Assembly (NCBI RefSeq): GCF_028274965.1
Contig: NZ_JAQCNO010000017.1
Coordinates: 1-48,193, forward strand
Direction: 5' to 3'
DNA from: Natronomonas sp.
GTDB taxonomy: Archaea > Halobacteriota > Halobacteria > Halobacteriales > Haloarculaceae
DNA: 48,193 nucleotides
In this document: in pieces, positions 9,399 through 17,102 of the stretch
Numbering within the stretch: position 1 is the stretch's first letter
How the letters are laid out: each line of letters starts with the position of its first letter
Program-made: the position numbers and the translations under genes
Notes under the pieces: generated by a model
Databases searched by the model: none
What the model saw: only the letters and a program-made list of their open reading frames with translations
Told to the model about the DNA's origin: nothing

Positions 9399-10667
9399 TC
9401 AGCGCTCGCAGTGCGTCTCCGCGTCGAACCCGCCCCTGACGAGCGGTTTCGCGATGTGTCGTCGCGCCCGCGGGGGCACCTCATACCACCCCGCCTCGAG
9501 GTCCCGTTCGATCCGCCGTTCGCGTCTCCCGTCGGCGGCGGTCCCGCAGTCGCGACACCGGTACCCCTGGTCCCGCCCGGCCGACTCCATCGTTCGCTTG
9601 CAGTCCGGGCAGACCGGCGTCAGCCGCTCTACCCGGACGAGATCGCGGACGGCGAGCTTTTCGAGCTTCAGCGTCCCGTCGGTGACCTCGCCGCAGACCA
9701 CGAGCTCGTCCCCGACGCGGAGCCGCCGGACCACGTCCCGGAACCGCTTTGTCGGCTCGAACGCGACGCACTCGATCGCCGCTCCGTCGTCGCTGAGCCC
9801 GAAGAACACGTGGCCGCCGCGTCGCGTCTCCGGGGCCGAGGCGACCGTCCCGCCGACCCGGTAGGCGTACCCATCGCGAGCGCCGGCCGCCGTTCCGCGC
9901 CGGAGATGCCCGTCCGTCCCCTGGTTCGTGACGAACGTCCGCGATCGATCGATCGGCTCGCTCTCGATCCGATCCGCGACGCCCTCGCAGGCCTCCGCCT
10001 CGTCGCCCCGGATCCCGTAGAGCACCGGTCCCGGCGTCCGCGGCACGCAGACGACCTCGCCGGCACCGCGATCGACGGTGTCCCAGACCTCCGGATAGAA
10101 CGCCTCCGCGGCCTCGAACACGCTCTCGGCGTCCACGGCTCGGTCCGTTCCCCAGCGCCGCCGCTCGCGGTAGGCGATGCGCTCGTACGTCCACTCCTCG
10201 AGCGCCCGCCACGCGCCGACCGCCGCGAGCGCACCGATCACGCCCCGACCGTTCTTCCACCCGCGGGCGCGGTAGCCGCTTCGCTCGACGAGTTCGGTCG
10301 CCCGCCGTCGGCGGTGGCGGTCCCGAACGGCCCCGCGGGCGAACGACGCGACCGCGTCCGTCACGGATTCGGGCCGACCGGGCGCGACAACGAGGCCGGG
10401 GTTGGTCCGGTCGTCGCCCGTCTCGGCCAACGCGTCGATCACCGATTCCGCGGTGCTAAACGCGGGCTCCGCCGCGGCGTCGGTGTGGATACCGACCGCG
10501 GCGTTCCCCCGGGTCTTGTGCTCGATGGCCGGGTTACACCGGACGAGCAGCACCCGCTCGACCGTCCGCCCGCGCGCCTCAAGCCGCCGGGCCACGGCGT
10601 CGCCGACGTACGTCGTGCACATACCTCGCTCGCGCGAGTCCGTGTCGTCGATCCCGATGACGGTCAC
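9399..10667 (-). CDS. tiaS: tRNA(Ile2) 2-agmatinylcytidine synthetase
   Basis: 422 residues. TiaS attaches agmatine to C34 of tRNA-Ile(CAU), so that this tRNA reads AUA. The N-terminal block VTVIGIDDTDSRERGMCTTY is the ATP/kinase-like signature of TiaS; HKTRGNAAVGIHTD follows. An OB-fold-like stretch VGDELVVCGEVTDGTLKLEK and a C-terminal zinc ribbon CPDCKRTMES...YRCRDCG match the family domain order. I chose the GTG at 10667 because it opens directly at the conserved VIGIDDTDS strand; the longer reading adds 38 Arg-rich residues and runs into the divergent promoter of the next gene. Confidence 0.93.
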   Translation of the reverse strand: MTVIGIDDTDSRERGMCTTYVGDAVARRLEARGRTVERVLLVRCNPAIEHKTRGNAAVGIHTDAAAEPAFSTAESVIDALAETGDDRTNPGLVVAPGRPESVTDAVASFARGAVRDRHRRRRATELVERSGYRARGWKNGRGVIGALAAVGAWRALEEWTYERIAYRERRRWGTDRAVDAESVFEAAEAFYPEVWDTVDRGAGEVVCVPRTPGPVLYGIRGDEAEACEGVADRIESEPIDRSRTFVTNQGTDGHLRRGTAAGARDGYAYRVGGTVASAPETRRGGHVFFGLSDDGAAIECVAFEPTKRFRDVVRRLRVGDELVVCGEVTDGTLKLEKLAVRDLVRVERLTPVCPDCKRTMESAGRDQGYRCRDCGTAADGRRERRIERDLEAGWYEVPPRARRHIAKPLVRGGFDAETHCER

Positions 10668-10762
10668 TTCTGCGGCTACGACGCGCCCGAGTAACGGCGT
10701 TTCGGTCCGTCCCCGCCGGGCGCGGCCGTTTTCGATCCGAACCGACCGACAGCGGGGAAACG

Positions 10763-10770
10763 TATTTAAA
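10763..10770 (+). promoter_or_regulatory. TATA box for the Cro/CI-type regulator gene
   Basis: TATTTAAA is centred about 27 nt before the ATG at 10794, the distance expected from TATA box to transcription start in archaea, so the mRNA should begin at or next to the start codon. This also argues against the in-frame ATG at 10770, which would lie within the promoter. Confidence 0.75.
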
Positions 10771-10793
10771 TGGGAAAACATCTATATACCACT

Positions 10794-11753
10794 ATGTCAC
10801 GATCCGCACTGGTCGGCAATATCACCGCGATGCTCGAAGACGCCGGGTTCACGGTGAGCGATCGGTGTGCGATCCGGCCGAAGAGCTTCGACATCGCGGC
10901 GCGCCGGGGGTCGGACGTGCTGCTGTTGAAGGTGCTCGCGAACATCGACGCGTTCGACGGCCACACCGGACGGGAGATGCGCCGTCTCGGCGAGTACCTC
11001 GATGCGACCCCGCTCGTCATCGGCCTCCGGACCCGCGACGAGGAACTCGACCCCGGCGTCATCTACTTCCGACACGGCGTTCCGGTGTTCTCGCCGGACA
11101 CGGCGATGGACCTGTTCATCGAGGAGGTGCCGCCGCTCATCTACGCCGCCCCGGGCGGGCTGTACGTCAACATCGACGGCGATCTGCTCTCGGACGTCCG
11201 CTCGGAGAAGGACATGTCCCTCGGGAAACTGGCGAACGAGCTGGGCGTCTCGCGCCGGACCGTCTCGAAGTACGAGGACGGGATGAACGCCAGCGTCGAG
11301 GTCGCCGCCGAACTCGAGGACATCTTCGACAGGCCGCTCGCCAGTCCCGTCGAGGTCCTCGACGGTGCCGAGGCGGTCCGCGACGGGGTCGACGACCCCG
11401 AGGAGATACAGGCCGACCCCGACGACGCCCGGATCGTCACGGTGCTGACGCGGGTCGGGTTCGAGGTGCACCCGACGCTCCGCGCGCCGTTTACGGCCGT
11501 CAGCGAGGACGAGTCCCGCGAGCGCAGGATGCTCACCGGGCACTCGGAGTTCACCCGGACGGCCGAAAAGCGCGCCCGGATCATGTCCTCGGTCGGGCGC
11601 GTCACGCGGACCCGTTCCGTGTACGTCGTCGACCGGGCGGGGCGCGAATCCGTCGACGGGACGGCTCTCATCGAGCGCGAGGAGTTCGACCGGATCGACG
11701 ACCCCGAGGAGCTCGAGAACATCATCCGGGACCGCGGCGAAGTCGAGGCCTGA
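10794..11753 (+). CDS. Putative HTH-type (Cro/CI) transcriptional regulator, COG1395-like
   Basis: 319 residues. The central helix-turn-helix is [23 protein letters not shown] (141-163), a Cro/CI-type DNA-binding unit. The N-terminal 110 residues ([24 protein letters not shown]) resemble the alpha/beta core of a restriction-endonuclease-like domain, but the acidic catalytic position before K46 is leucine, so nuclease activity is unlikely. The C-terminal third is a conserved extension of unknown function. This architecture matches a universally archaeal putative regulator family. It is divergent from tiaS and monocistronic as far as can be seen. Confidence 0.82.
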   Translation: MSRSALVGNITAMLEDAGFTVSDRCAIRPKSFDIAARRGSDVLLLKVLANIDAFDGHTGREMRRLGEYLDATPLVIGLRTRDEELDPGVIYFRHGVPVFSPDTAMDLFIEEVPPLIYAAPGGLYVNIDGDLLSDVRSEKDMSLGKLANELGVSRRTVSKYEDGMNASVEVAAELEDIFDRPLASPVEVLDGAEAVRDGVDDPEEIQADPDDARIVTVLTRVGFEVHPTLRAPFTAVSEDESRERRMLTGHSEFTRTAEKRARIMSSVGRVTRTRSVYVVDRAGRESVDGTALIEREEFDRIDDPEELENIIRDRGEVEA

Positions 11754-12065
11754 CCCGACGTCCGCTTCCGAAAGCGCCCGATGGCGTCCGTTTTGTGCCA
11801 TTCTACCATCCGACAGCCGCGCCCGCGCCCCGAGTGTTGTCGCCCGTCGCGGCTCTCGTTTATCGGACACGACACCGAGACCGACGTCGACCGTCGGCTC
11901 GCCCGACGGGGTGGATTTGGTATCGCGGTATGGAGTTTATAGATGCCGCAAGCGGCGCTCGGTGCGCTCCGCCCGCCGACGACAACCGCGTCACTCGAGT
12001 AATCAAAAAGACGCTCGGCGTGAATTTAGGGGGGATACACAACCGGCGACGCCGTACGCGCACAC
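11754..12065. other. 312-bp intergenic region before the histidine kinase
   Basis: No credible coding sequence. It contains AT-rich promoter-like patches in an otherwise GC-rich background: GTTTATAGA at about 11935-11943 and AATTTAGG at about 12023-12030. The second lies some 38 nt before the kinase ATG and could give a leader of about 12 nt. No clear hairpin-plus-T-run terminator is seen after the upstream gene. Confidence 0.5.
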
Positions 12066-13022
12066 ATGAGCGAGGGAGACGGACCCCACGACGTCCTCCT
12101 GGCCGTCGACGAGCGCGGCACGCTCACCGGACGAAACCGGGAGACGGCCGACTCCCTCCGGGGCGACGGGGAGGGCGAGACGGACCGATCCGACGGAACG
12201 ACGCTCATCGCGCCGGAGGATCGCGAAACCTTCGCCTCGGCCGTCGACCAGGCGCGCGAGACAGGGGTCGCCGGCCCGTTCGAAATCACGCTCACGACGG
12301 CCGAATCCCCCGTCGTCCGCGAGGTGATCGCGCGCCGTCTGGACACGCCTGAGGGGGACGTCGTCCGGGTCACCCTCGCCGACGGCGACTGTGAGCACTC
12401 GCCGCCGAACCGCGACGCCGAGCCCGCCCCGTTCGTGAGCGCGCTCGTCCACGATTTGCGAAGCCCGCTGAGCACGATCGAGGGGCGACTCGAGTTGGCG
12501 CGGGAGACGGGCGACATGACGCATCTCGATCCGATCGGCGGGGAACTCGATCGGATCCGCCGCCTCATCGACGACGTGCTCGCGCTCGCCCGCGGCGGCG
12601 AACGGTCCGACGGAACGCACGAGGTGTCGCTCGCCGGTCTCGTCCGCGACGACGCCTGGACGGAGTTCAACGGCGGGAGCGCGTCGCTGGAGACGGGCGA
12701 CCTCCCGACCGTCACGGGCGATTACGACAGCCTCCGTCGCCTCTTCGAGAACCTCTTTCGGAACGCCGTGGAGTACGGCGGCGAGGGCGTCCGGATCACG
12801 GTCGGCCCTCTCGAGGACGGCGCGGGCTTTTTCGTCGCCGACGACGGCCCCGGCATCCCGCGATCGGAGCGCGAGCGCGTCTTCGAGCGGGGTTACTCCG
12901 GCGGGAGCGGCACCGGTCTCGGCCTCGCGATCGTCCAGCAGGCCGCGCGCGAACACGGCTGGGGCGTCGCGGTCACCGACGGCGAGGATGGCGGCGCTCG
13001 CTTCGAGTTTCGCTTCGGGTGA
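12066..13022 (+). CDS. Soluble sensor histidine kinase with degenerate PAS-like N-terminus
   Basis: 318 residues. The phospho-acceptor H129 lies in ALVHDLRSPLSTIEGRLEL. The ATP-binding domain shows the N box around N233 (ENLFRNAVEYGG), G1 DDGPGIP (259-265) and G2 GTGLGLAIV (282-290). Residues 1-105 look like a small PAS-type sensor (DVLLAVDERGTLTGRNR...). There is no transmembrane helix, so the kinase is cytosolic. No response regulator lies next to it; the neighbour upstream is a DNA-binding regulator without a receiver domain. The signal is unknown. Confidence 0.9.
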   Translation: MSEGDGPHDVLLAVDERGTLTGRNRETADSLRGDGEGETDRSDGTTLIAPEDRETFASAVDQARETGVAGPFEITLTTAESPVVREVIARRLDTPEGDVVRVTLADGDCEHSPPNRDAEPAPFVSALVHDLRSPLSTIEGRLELARETGDMTHLDPIGGELDRIRRLIDDVLALARGGERSDGTHEVSLAGLVRDDAWTEFNGGSASLETGDLPTVTGDYDSLRRLFENLFRNAVEYGGEGVRITVGPLEDGAGFFVADDGPGIPRSERERVFERGYSGGSGTGLGLAIVQQAAREHGWGVAVTDGEDGGARFEFRFG

Positions 13023-13073
13023 CCGCGCCGGTTTCGCCGCCCGCCGCTTTTCAGAACCCCCGGCACGCGAGAG

Positions 13074-13880
13074 TCACTCCGTCCGCGGGTCGTGGCTCCG
13101 AACGAGCCCCTGTGAGAGGAGCCGGCGCGCGATCACGATGAGTCCGTTCCGGAACCCCCCGCCGAAGACGGCCTGTTCTTCCCGCGTGCCGGGGACGATC
13201 GTGCTGACGAGGATCGCCGACCGATCGACGAGGAGCAGTCGCCCAATGACGAGGTCCTCGTCGGCGTTCTCCGCCGCGCGCAGCCAACCGAGCCCCGACA
13301 GGAACGTCGTCGCAACCGGCACGGCGTCGTGGATCCGCTCCTCGAGTTCCTCCGTGACCGCACCGATGAGCAGGTCGACGCCCTCGTCGAGCCCGTTGAG
13401 GCGCTCGATCAGCTCCTCGGTCAACAGCGTCTCGTCGCCGAGGACCAACACCACCTCCTCGGCGGCGTCCCCGACGAGCGTGTTCGAGCGGCTCGCAATG
13501 GCCTCCGTCCCCGACATGCTCCACACCTCCTGGCTGATCTCCTCCGCGTCGGGATCGATCGTCTCGGCGTTCGAAAGCGCCGTTTCGAGGCGTTCGACGC
13601 GGGTCTCGTAGCGCTCCCGGAGCGTTTCCGCCGCCTCCTCGAGGGGCACGGCCCGAAACCGCTGTGGGCTCGAGTGTTGGATCTCGACGAGCCCCTGGGC
13701 CTCGAGGACGCGGATCGCGTCGTACACCCGCGTCCGGGGCACGTCGGCGGTCTCGCTGAGCTGTTTGGCCGTGCCCGTAGAGAGCTGCGAGAGCCCGACG
13801 AAGCACCTGGCTTCGTACTCCTTGAGACCGAGCTGCTGGAGCACCTCGACCGCTTCGTTCGATGCGTTGTCCGTACTCAT
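13074..13880 (-). CDS. TrmB-family transcriptional regulator (1)
   Basis: 268 residues. The N-terminal winged helix reads LQQLGLKEYEARCFVGLSQL, then TAKQLSETADVPRTRVYDAIRVLEAQGLVEIQ, the typical TrmB recognition region. A coiled-coil-like helix (ETRVERLETALSNAE) and a phospholipase-D-like effector domain follow (EEVVLVLGDETLLTEELIERL). The ATG at 13880 is preferred over one three codons earlier because conserved sequence begins soon after. A TATA-like CAATATTT lies at 13927-13920. It is divergent from a close paralogue at 14263, with which it shares the motif PRTRVYDA. The effector is not predictable. Confidence 0.88.
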   Translation of the reverse strand: MSTDNASNEAVEVLQQLGLKEYEARCFVGLSQLSTGTAKQLSETADVPRTRVYDAIRVLEAQGLVEIQHSSPQRFRAVPLEEAAETLRERYETRVERLETALSNAETIDPDAEEISQEVWSMSGTEAIASRSNTLVGDAAEEVVLVLGDETLLTEELIERLNGLDEGVDLLIGAVTEELEERIHDAVPVATTFLSGLGWLRAAENADEDLVIGRLLLVDRSAILVSTIVPGTREEQAVFGGGFRNGLIVIARRLLSQGLVRSHDPRTE

Positions 13881-13947
13881 GTGTCCCAACTCACGACCCG
13901 GGCGGACCCGGGAATCCCCGAAATATTGTTCCGCCGCTCAGATAGGT

Positions 13948-13969
13948 GTTTTCACTGTGAAATGAAAAC
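13948..13969. promoter_or_regulatory. Overlapping palindromes, candidate TrmB operator
   Basis: The AT-rich block has outer arms GTTTTCA and TGAAAAC and a perfect inner palindrome TTTCAC-T-GTGAAA at 13950-13962. It lies 20-40 nt upstream of the TATA element of the minus-strand regulator, a position suited to an operator. Binding is inferred, not shown. Confidence 0.5.
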
Positions 13970-14111
13970 CGGCGGGACGGCGCCCCCGTTTCGGTCTGGG
14001 GGCCGTGCGTCCGGCGGTGCCGACGTACCGGCGGTACGAGCGGTATGAAGCGAACGTAGCTGCCAGCGCGGATCCCGTCGGTCGGTTCGGGACCGATCAC
14101 CCGGTCCGGAT

Positions 14112-14132
14112 GTAATTCACTCGGTTAATCAC
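14112..14132. promoter_or_regulatory. Imperfect inverted repeat upstream of TrmB-like regulator 2
   Basis: GTAATTCAC-tcg-GTTAATCAC; seven of nine positions pair as an inverted repeat. It lies just upstream of the TATA-like ACTATTTG at about 14139-14146. Candidate operator only. Confidence 0.35.
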
Positions 14133-14262
14133 AAAAAGACTATTTGCGCCGTCGTCGTACACGTCAATCCGGCGCGCCCCGGAGCGTGTGTCCCAACCGC
14201 GACCCGACGCGCGCCGGCCCCGGCCCTCTGCGGCCGGGTTCTCTGCGACGAGCACGGCGATC

Positions 14263-15075
14263 ATGGACTCCGATCCGATCCCCACCGACGATCCGCACGC
14301 GGCGGCCATAGAGCAACTCGAACAGTTCGGGCTGAGCGCCTACGCCGCCCGGACGCTCGTGGCGCTTGCGGGCCTCGGCACCGCCACCGCCAAGGACGTA
14401 AGCCGGGCCTCCGAGGTGCCGCGAACCCGCGTGTACGACGCGGTGGACGAGCTCCGCGGGCGCGGGCTCGTCGACGTCCAGCAGTCCTCGCCGAAGCGGT
14501 TCTGTGCGATCTCGGCCGACACCACGGCCCGGACGTTCGAACGGGAGATGTCCCGCCGGACGTCGGCGCTGCGGACCGCGCTGAACGAACTCGAACCGGT
14601 CCGGCGGGACGAAGAACAGCGCGGCGTCTGGACCGTCGACGGGCGGGGTGCGATCACCGACCGCGTGCTGGGCTTTCTCGAGGCGGCCGACGACGAGATC
14701 GTCTACATGACCGTCGAGGGCCTGCTCACCGAGGCCATCGTCGACGCGCTCCGCGCCGCCGCCGAACGGGGCGTGACGATCAGCCTCGGCGGCGTCTCCG
14801 CGGACGTCCGGGATCGGATCCAACGGGAGGTCCCGGGCGCGACCCTCTTCGATTCGCTTTGGGTCTGGTCGGACACGCCCGCCGGTCGGCTCATGATGGC
14901 CGACGGGACGCGGACGCTCGTGAGCGTCCTGACGGACGGCGCGACCGCCGAGTCCGCCGACCCGCGGGCCGAAACGGCGATCTGGGGCGCGGGCGAGACA
15001 AACAGCCTCGTCGTCGTACTGCGGGCGATCTTCGCGTGGCGAGCGCGACGCGACGGGGACGGATCAGGGGCGTAG
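14263..15075 (+). CDS. TrmB-family transcriptional regulator (2)
   Basis: 270 residues. The same domain order as its divergent neighbour: winged helix (IEQLEQFGLSAYAARTLVAL, then AKDVSRASEVPRTRVYDAVDELRGRGLVDVQ), a helical linker and a PLD-like sensor domain (DEIVYMTVEGLLTEAIVDAL). I chose the ATG at 14263, which leaves a sensible 15-residue lead-in to the first helix; an in-frame GTG at 14188 would add 25 Arg/Pro-rich residues but fits a transcript starting near the TATA-like element at 14139, so the start is uncertain. hemC begins 121 bp downstream; control of the tetrapyrrole operon is possible but unproven. Confidence 0.85.
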   Translation: MDSDPIPTDDPHAAAIEQLEQFGLSAYAARTLVALAGLGTATAKDVSRASEVPRTRVYDAVDELRGRGLVDVQQSSPKRFCAISADTTARTFEREMSRRTSALRTALNELEPVRRDEEQRGVWTVDGRGAITDRVLGFLEAADDEIVYMTVEGLLTEAIVDALRAAAERGVTISLGGVSADVRDRIQREVPGATLFDSLWVWSDTPAGRLMMADGTRTLVSVLTDGATAESADPRAETAIWGAGETNSLVVVLRAIFAWRARRDGDGSGA

Positions 15076-15196
15076 ACGCGGCCCGCGAGTTCACCGCGGC
15101 GAGACGCGACCTCCGAGCTTCGGGCGCGGACGCGCAGTCGCCCTGCCGTCCCGCGAAGCCGAAGGGCGTTTCAACCGCCGCCACCGAAGCCACCAC

Positions 15197-16285
15197 ATGA
15201 CAGAGACGATCCGGCTCGCGACTCGGGGGTCGCAACTGGCTCTGCGGCAGGCCCGACACGTGGCCGAGATCCTCGAGACCCGCCGCCGGAGCACCGAACT
15301 CGTCGAGGTCGAGACGACGGGCGACGCCGTCCGCGACGAGTTGATCCACCGACTCGGGAAGACCGGGGCCTTCGTCAGGAGCCTCGACGAGAAGGTGCTC
15401 GACGGCGACGTCGACGCCGCCGTCCACTCGATGAAGGACATGCCGACCGACTTCCCCGACGGACTCGTCGTCGCCGGCGTCCCCGAGCGGGCCACCTCGA
15501 TCGACGTTCTCGTCACGCCCGAGGGGGCCGCGCTCGGTGACCTCCCGGAGGGCGCGACCGTCGGGACCTCGAGTCTCCGCCGGAAGGCACAGCTGCTCGC
15601 CTCGCGCCCCGATCTCGCGGTCGAACCGCTCCGCGGGAACGTCGACACCCGGGTCCAGAAGCTCCTCGCGCCCGCGCTGCGGGCCGAACGCGAACGCCGG
15701 ATCGAGGCCGCCACGGAGGACGACGAGGACGGAGACGAGGACGAGGAGGACGCCGACGCGACCTACGACCGCACGCCCGAGGAGTGGCTCGAGGACCTCT
15801 CCGAGCTCGAACGGGGCGCGCTCGAGCGGGAGCCGGGGACGGAGTTCGACGCCATCGCGCTCGCGGAGGCAGGGCTCGTCCGGATCGGGCTGGCCGACAC
15901 CGTCCCCTACCGGGAGCTCCCGCGGCCGTTTCTCTCCGCGCCGGGACAGGGGGCGCTCGCGGTGACGGCGCGCGACGGCGGCCTCGCGGAGTCGCTGTCC
16001 GACGCCCTCGATCACCCCCGCTCCCGGGTCGAAACCACCGTCGAGCGGACGATCCTGGGCGCCCTCGGCGGCGGCTGTGTCGCTCCGATCGGCATCTACG
16101 CGGTCGTACAGGGCGAACACGTCCAGACGCGGGTTCGGGTCCTCTCGCAGGACGGGACCGAGGAGATCGAGGCGACTCGGGATCTCCCGATCGAGACCCA
16201 CCCCGAGGCGGCCCGCGAGTTCGCCGCGGACCTCGACGCGCGCGGCGCCGGCGAGCTCATACGGCGCGCCCGGAGGGAAGCGTGA
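15197..16285 (+). CDS. hemC: Hydroxymethylbilane synthase (porphobilinogen deaminase)
   Basis: 362 residues. It polymerises four porphobilinogens to hydroxymethylbilane. The N-terminus IRLATRGSQLALRQARHVAE and the block AAVHSMKDMPTDFPDGL are diagnostic, as are GTSSLRRKAQ and APGQGALAV. The cysteine that binds the dipyrromethane cofactor is C294 in LGGGCVAPIG. The protein is about 50 residues longer than usual because of an Asp/Glu-rich insertion at roughly residues 173-214 between the two N-terminal domains. The stop overlaps the GTG of the next gene (GTGA), so hemC and the methyltransferase are translationally coupled. Confidence 0.96.
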   Translation: MTETIRLATRGSQLALRQARHVAEILETRRRSTELVEVETTGDAVRDELIHRLGKTGAFVRSLDEKVLDGDVDAAVHSMKDMPTDFPDGLVVAGVPERATSIDVLVTPEGAALGDLPEGATVGTSSLRRKAQLLASRPDLAVEPLRGNVDTRVQKLLAPALRAERERRIEAATEDDEDGDEDEEDADATYDRTPEEWLEDLSELERGALEREPGTEFDAIALAEAGLVRIGLADTVPYRELPRPFLSAPGQGALAVTARDGGLAESLSDALDHPRSRVETTVERTILGALGGGCVAPIGIYAVVQGEHVQTRVRVLSQDGTEEIEATRDLPIETHPEAAREFAADLDARGAGELIRRARREA

Positions 16286-17055
16286 GCGGTACCGTCTATC
16301 TCGTCGGGAGCGGCCCCGGCGACCCGGAACTGCTGACGGTCAAGGCCCAACGGCTGCTCGAGGAGGCCGACGTGGTCCTCCACGACAAACTCCCCGGCCC
16401 GGAGCTGCTCGGCTCGATCCCGGCGGACAAACGCGAGGACGTCGGCAAGCGCGCCGGCGGCGAGTGGACGCCACAGGAGTACACGAACCGGCGGCTGGTC
16501 GAGCTCGCCGAAGCCGGACACACCGTCGTCAGGCTCAAAGGCGGCGATCCGTTCGTCTTCGGGCGGGGCGGCGAGGAGGCCGAACACCTCGCCGAACACG
16601 GGATCGACTTCGAGTACGTGCCCGGCGTGACGAGCGCGATCGCGGGCCCCGGCGTCGCCGGGATCCCGGTCACGCACCGCGATCACACCTCCTCGGTCTC
16701 CTTTGTCACCGGCCACGAGGACCCGACGAAAGACGAGTCGGCGATCGACTGGGCGGCGCTGGCCGACACCGGCGGCACCATCGTCGTCCTGATGGGCGTC
16801 GGGAAGCTCCCGATGTACACCGCGGAGCTGCTGTCGGCCGGCATGGACCCCGAAACCCCGGTCGCGCTGGTGGAGCGGGCGACGTGGCCCGACCAGCGGA
16901 TCGGGCTCGGGACGCTCGAGACGATCGTCGAGGTCCGCGACGACGCGGGGATCGAACCGCCCGCGATCACGGTGATCGGCGGCGTTGCGGCGACGCGGTC
17001 CCGCGTTCGTGCGTTCCTGAAAAACGGCCCCGATCCGGGGGACGACGCGGAATAA
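16282..17055 (+). CDS. cobA: Uroporphyrinogen-III C-methyltransferase (SUMT)
   Basis: 257 residues. It methylates uroporphyrinogen III at C2 and C7 to precorrin-2, the branch point to siroheme, cobalamin and, in archaea, heme through the siroheme-dependent route. Motifs are VYLVGSGPGDPELLTVKA (N-terminal SAM loop), DVVLHDKL, VVRLKGGDPFVFGRGGEE and PGVTSAIAGPGVAGIPVTHR. The GTG at 16282 overlaps the hemC stop and opens directly into the conserved first strand, which settles the start. It is a single-domain enzyme without a fused HemD. Confidence 0.95.
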   Translation: MSGTVYLVGSGPGDPELLTVKAQRLLEEADVVLHDKLPGPELLGSIPADKREDVGKRAGGEWTPQEYTNRRLVELAEAGHTVVRLKGGDPFVFGRGGEEAEHLAEHGIDFEYVPGVTSAIAGPGVAGIPVTHRDHTSSVSFVTGHEDPTKDESAIDWAALADTGGTIVVLMGVGKLPMYTAELLSAGMDPETPVALVERATWPDQRIGLGTLETIVEVRDDAGIEPPAITVIGGVAATRSRVRAFLKNGPDPGDDAE

Positions 17056-17060
17056 ACCAC

Positions 17061-17102
17061 ATGTCACTACATCAAACCGACCCGAACGGGGGGACGGCGT
17101 GA
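17061..17102 (+). CDS. Possible 13-codon leader ORF coupled to hemD
   Basis: ATG at 17061 encodes MSLHQTDPNGGTA and ends in a TGA that overlaps the GTG start of hemD (GTGA at 17099-17102). It lies five bases after the SUMT stop. Its last codons supply the G-rich sequence just before the hemD start, so the overlap could simply reflect a ribosome-binding region. I list it because its stop/start overlap copies the coupling used elsewhere in this operon. There is no homology evidence. Confidence 0.25.
   Translation: MSLHQTDPNGGTA

Larger units (their letters stand above)
13881..14262. other. 382-bp control region between two divergent TrmB-like regulators
   Basis: No gene larger than a few codons. 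From left to right it contains the TATA element of regulator 1 (about 13920-13927), an overlapping palindrome at 13948-13969, a perfect GTACCG-G-CGGTAC palindrome at 14025-14037 followed by a start-like sequence resembling that at 39584, an imperfect inverted repeat at 14112-14132, and a TATA-like ACTATTTG near 14139 that could serve regulator 2. Confidence 0.6.

Noticed and set aside
8322-10694. A 790-codon plus-strand open frame spanning the threonine-synthase-like gene and tiaS
   Set aside because: It is a GC-bias shadow: extremely Arg/Gly/Pro-rich, no recognisable domain, and it covers two clear genes in other frames.
11860-12063. A 67-codon minus-strand frame in the spacer before the histidine kinase
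   Set aside because: Arg-rich, no promoter at its start, no recognisable pattern; the sequence looks like regulatory or neutral spacer.
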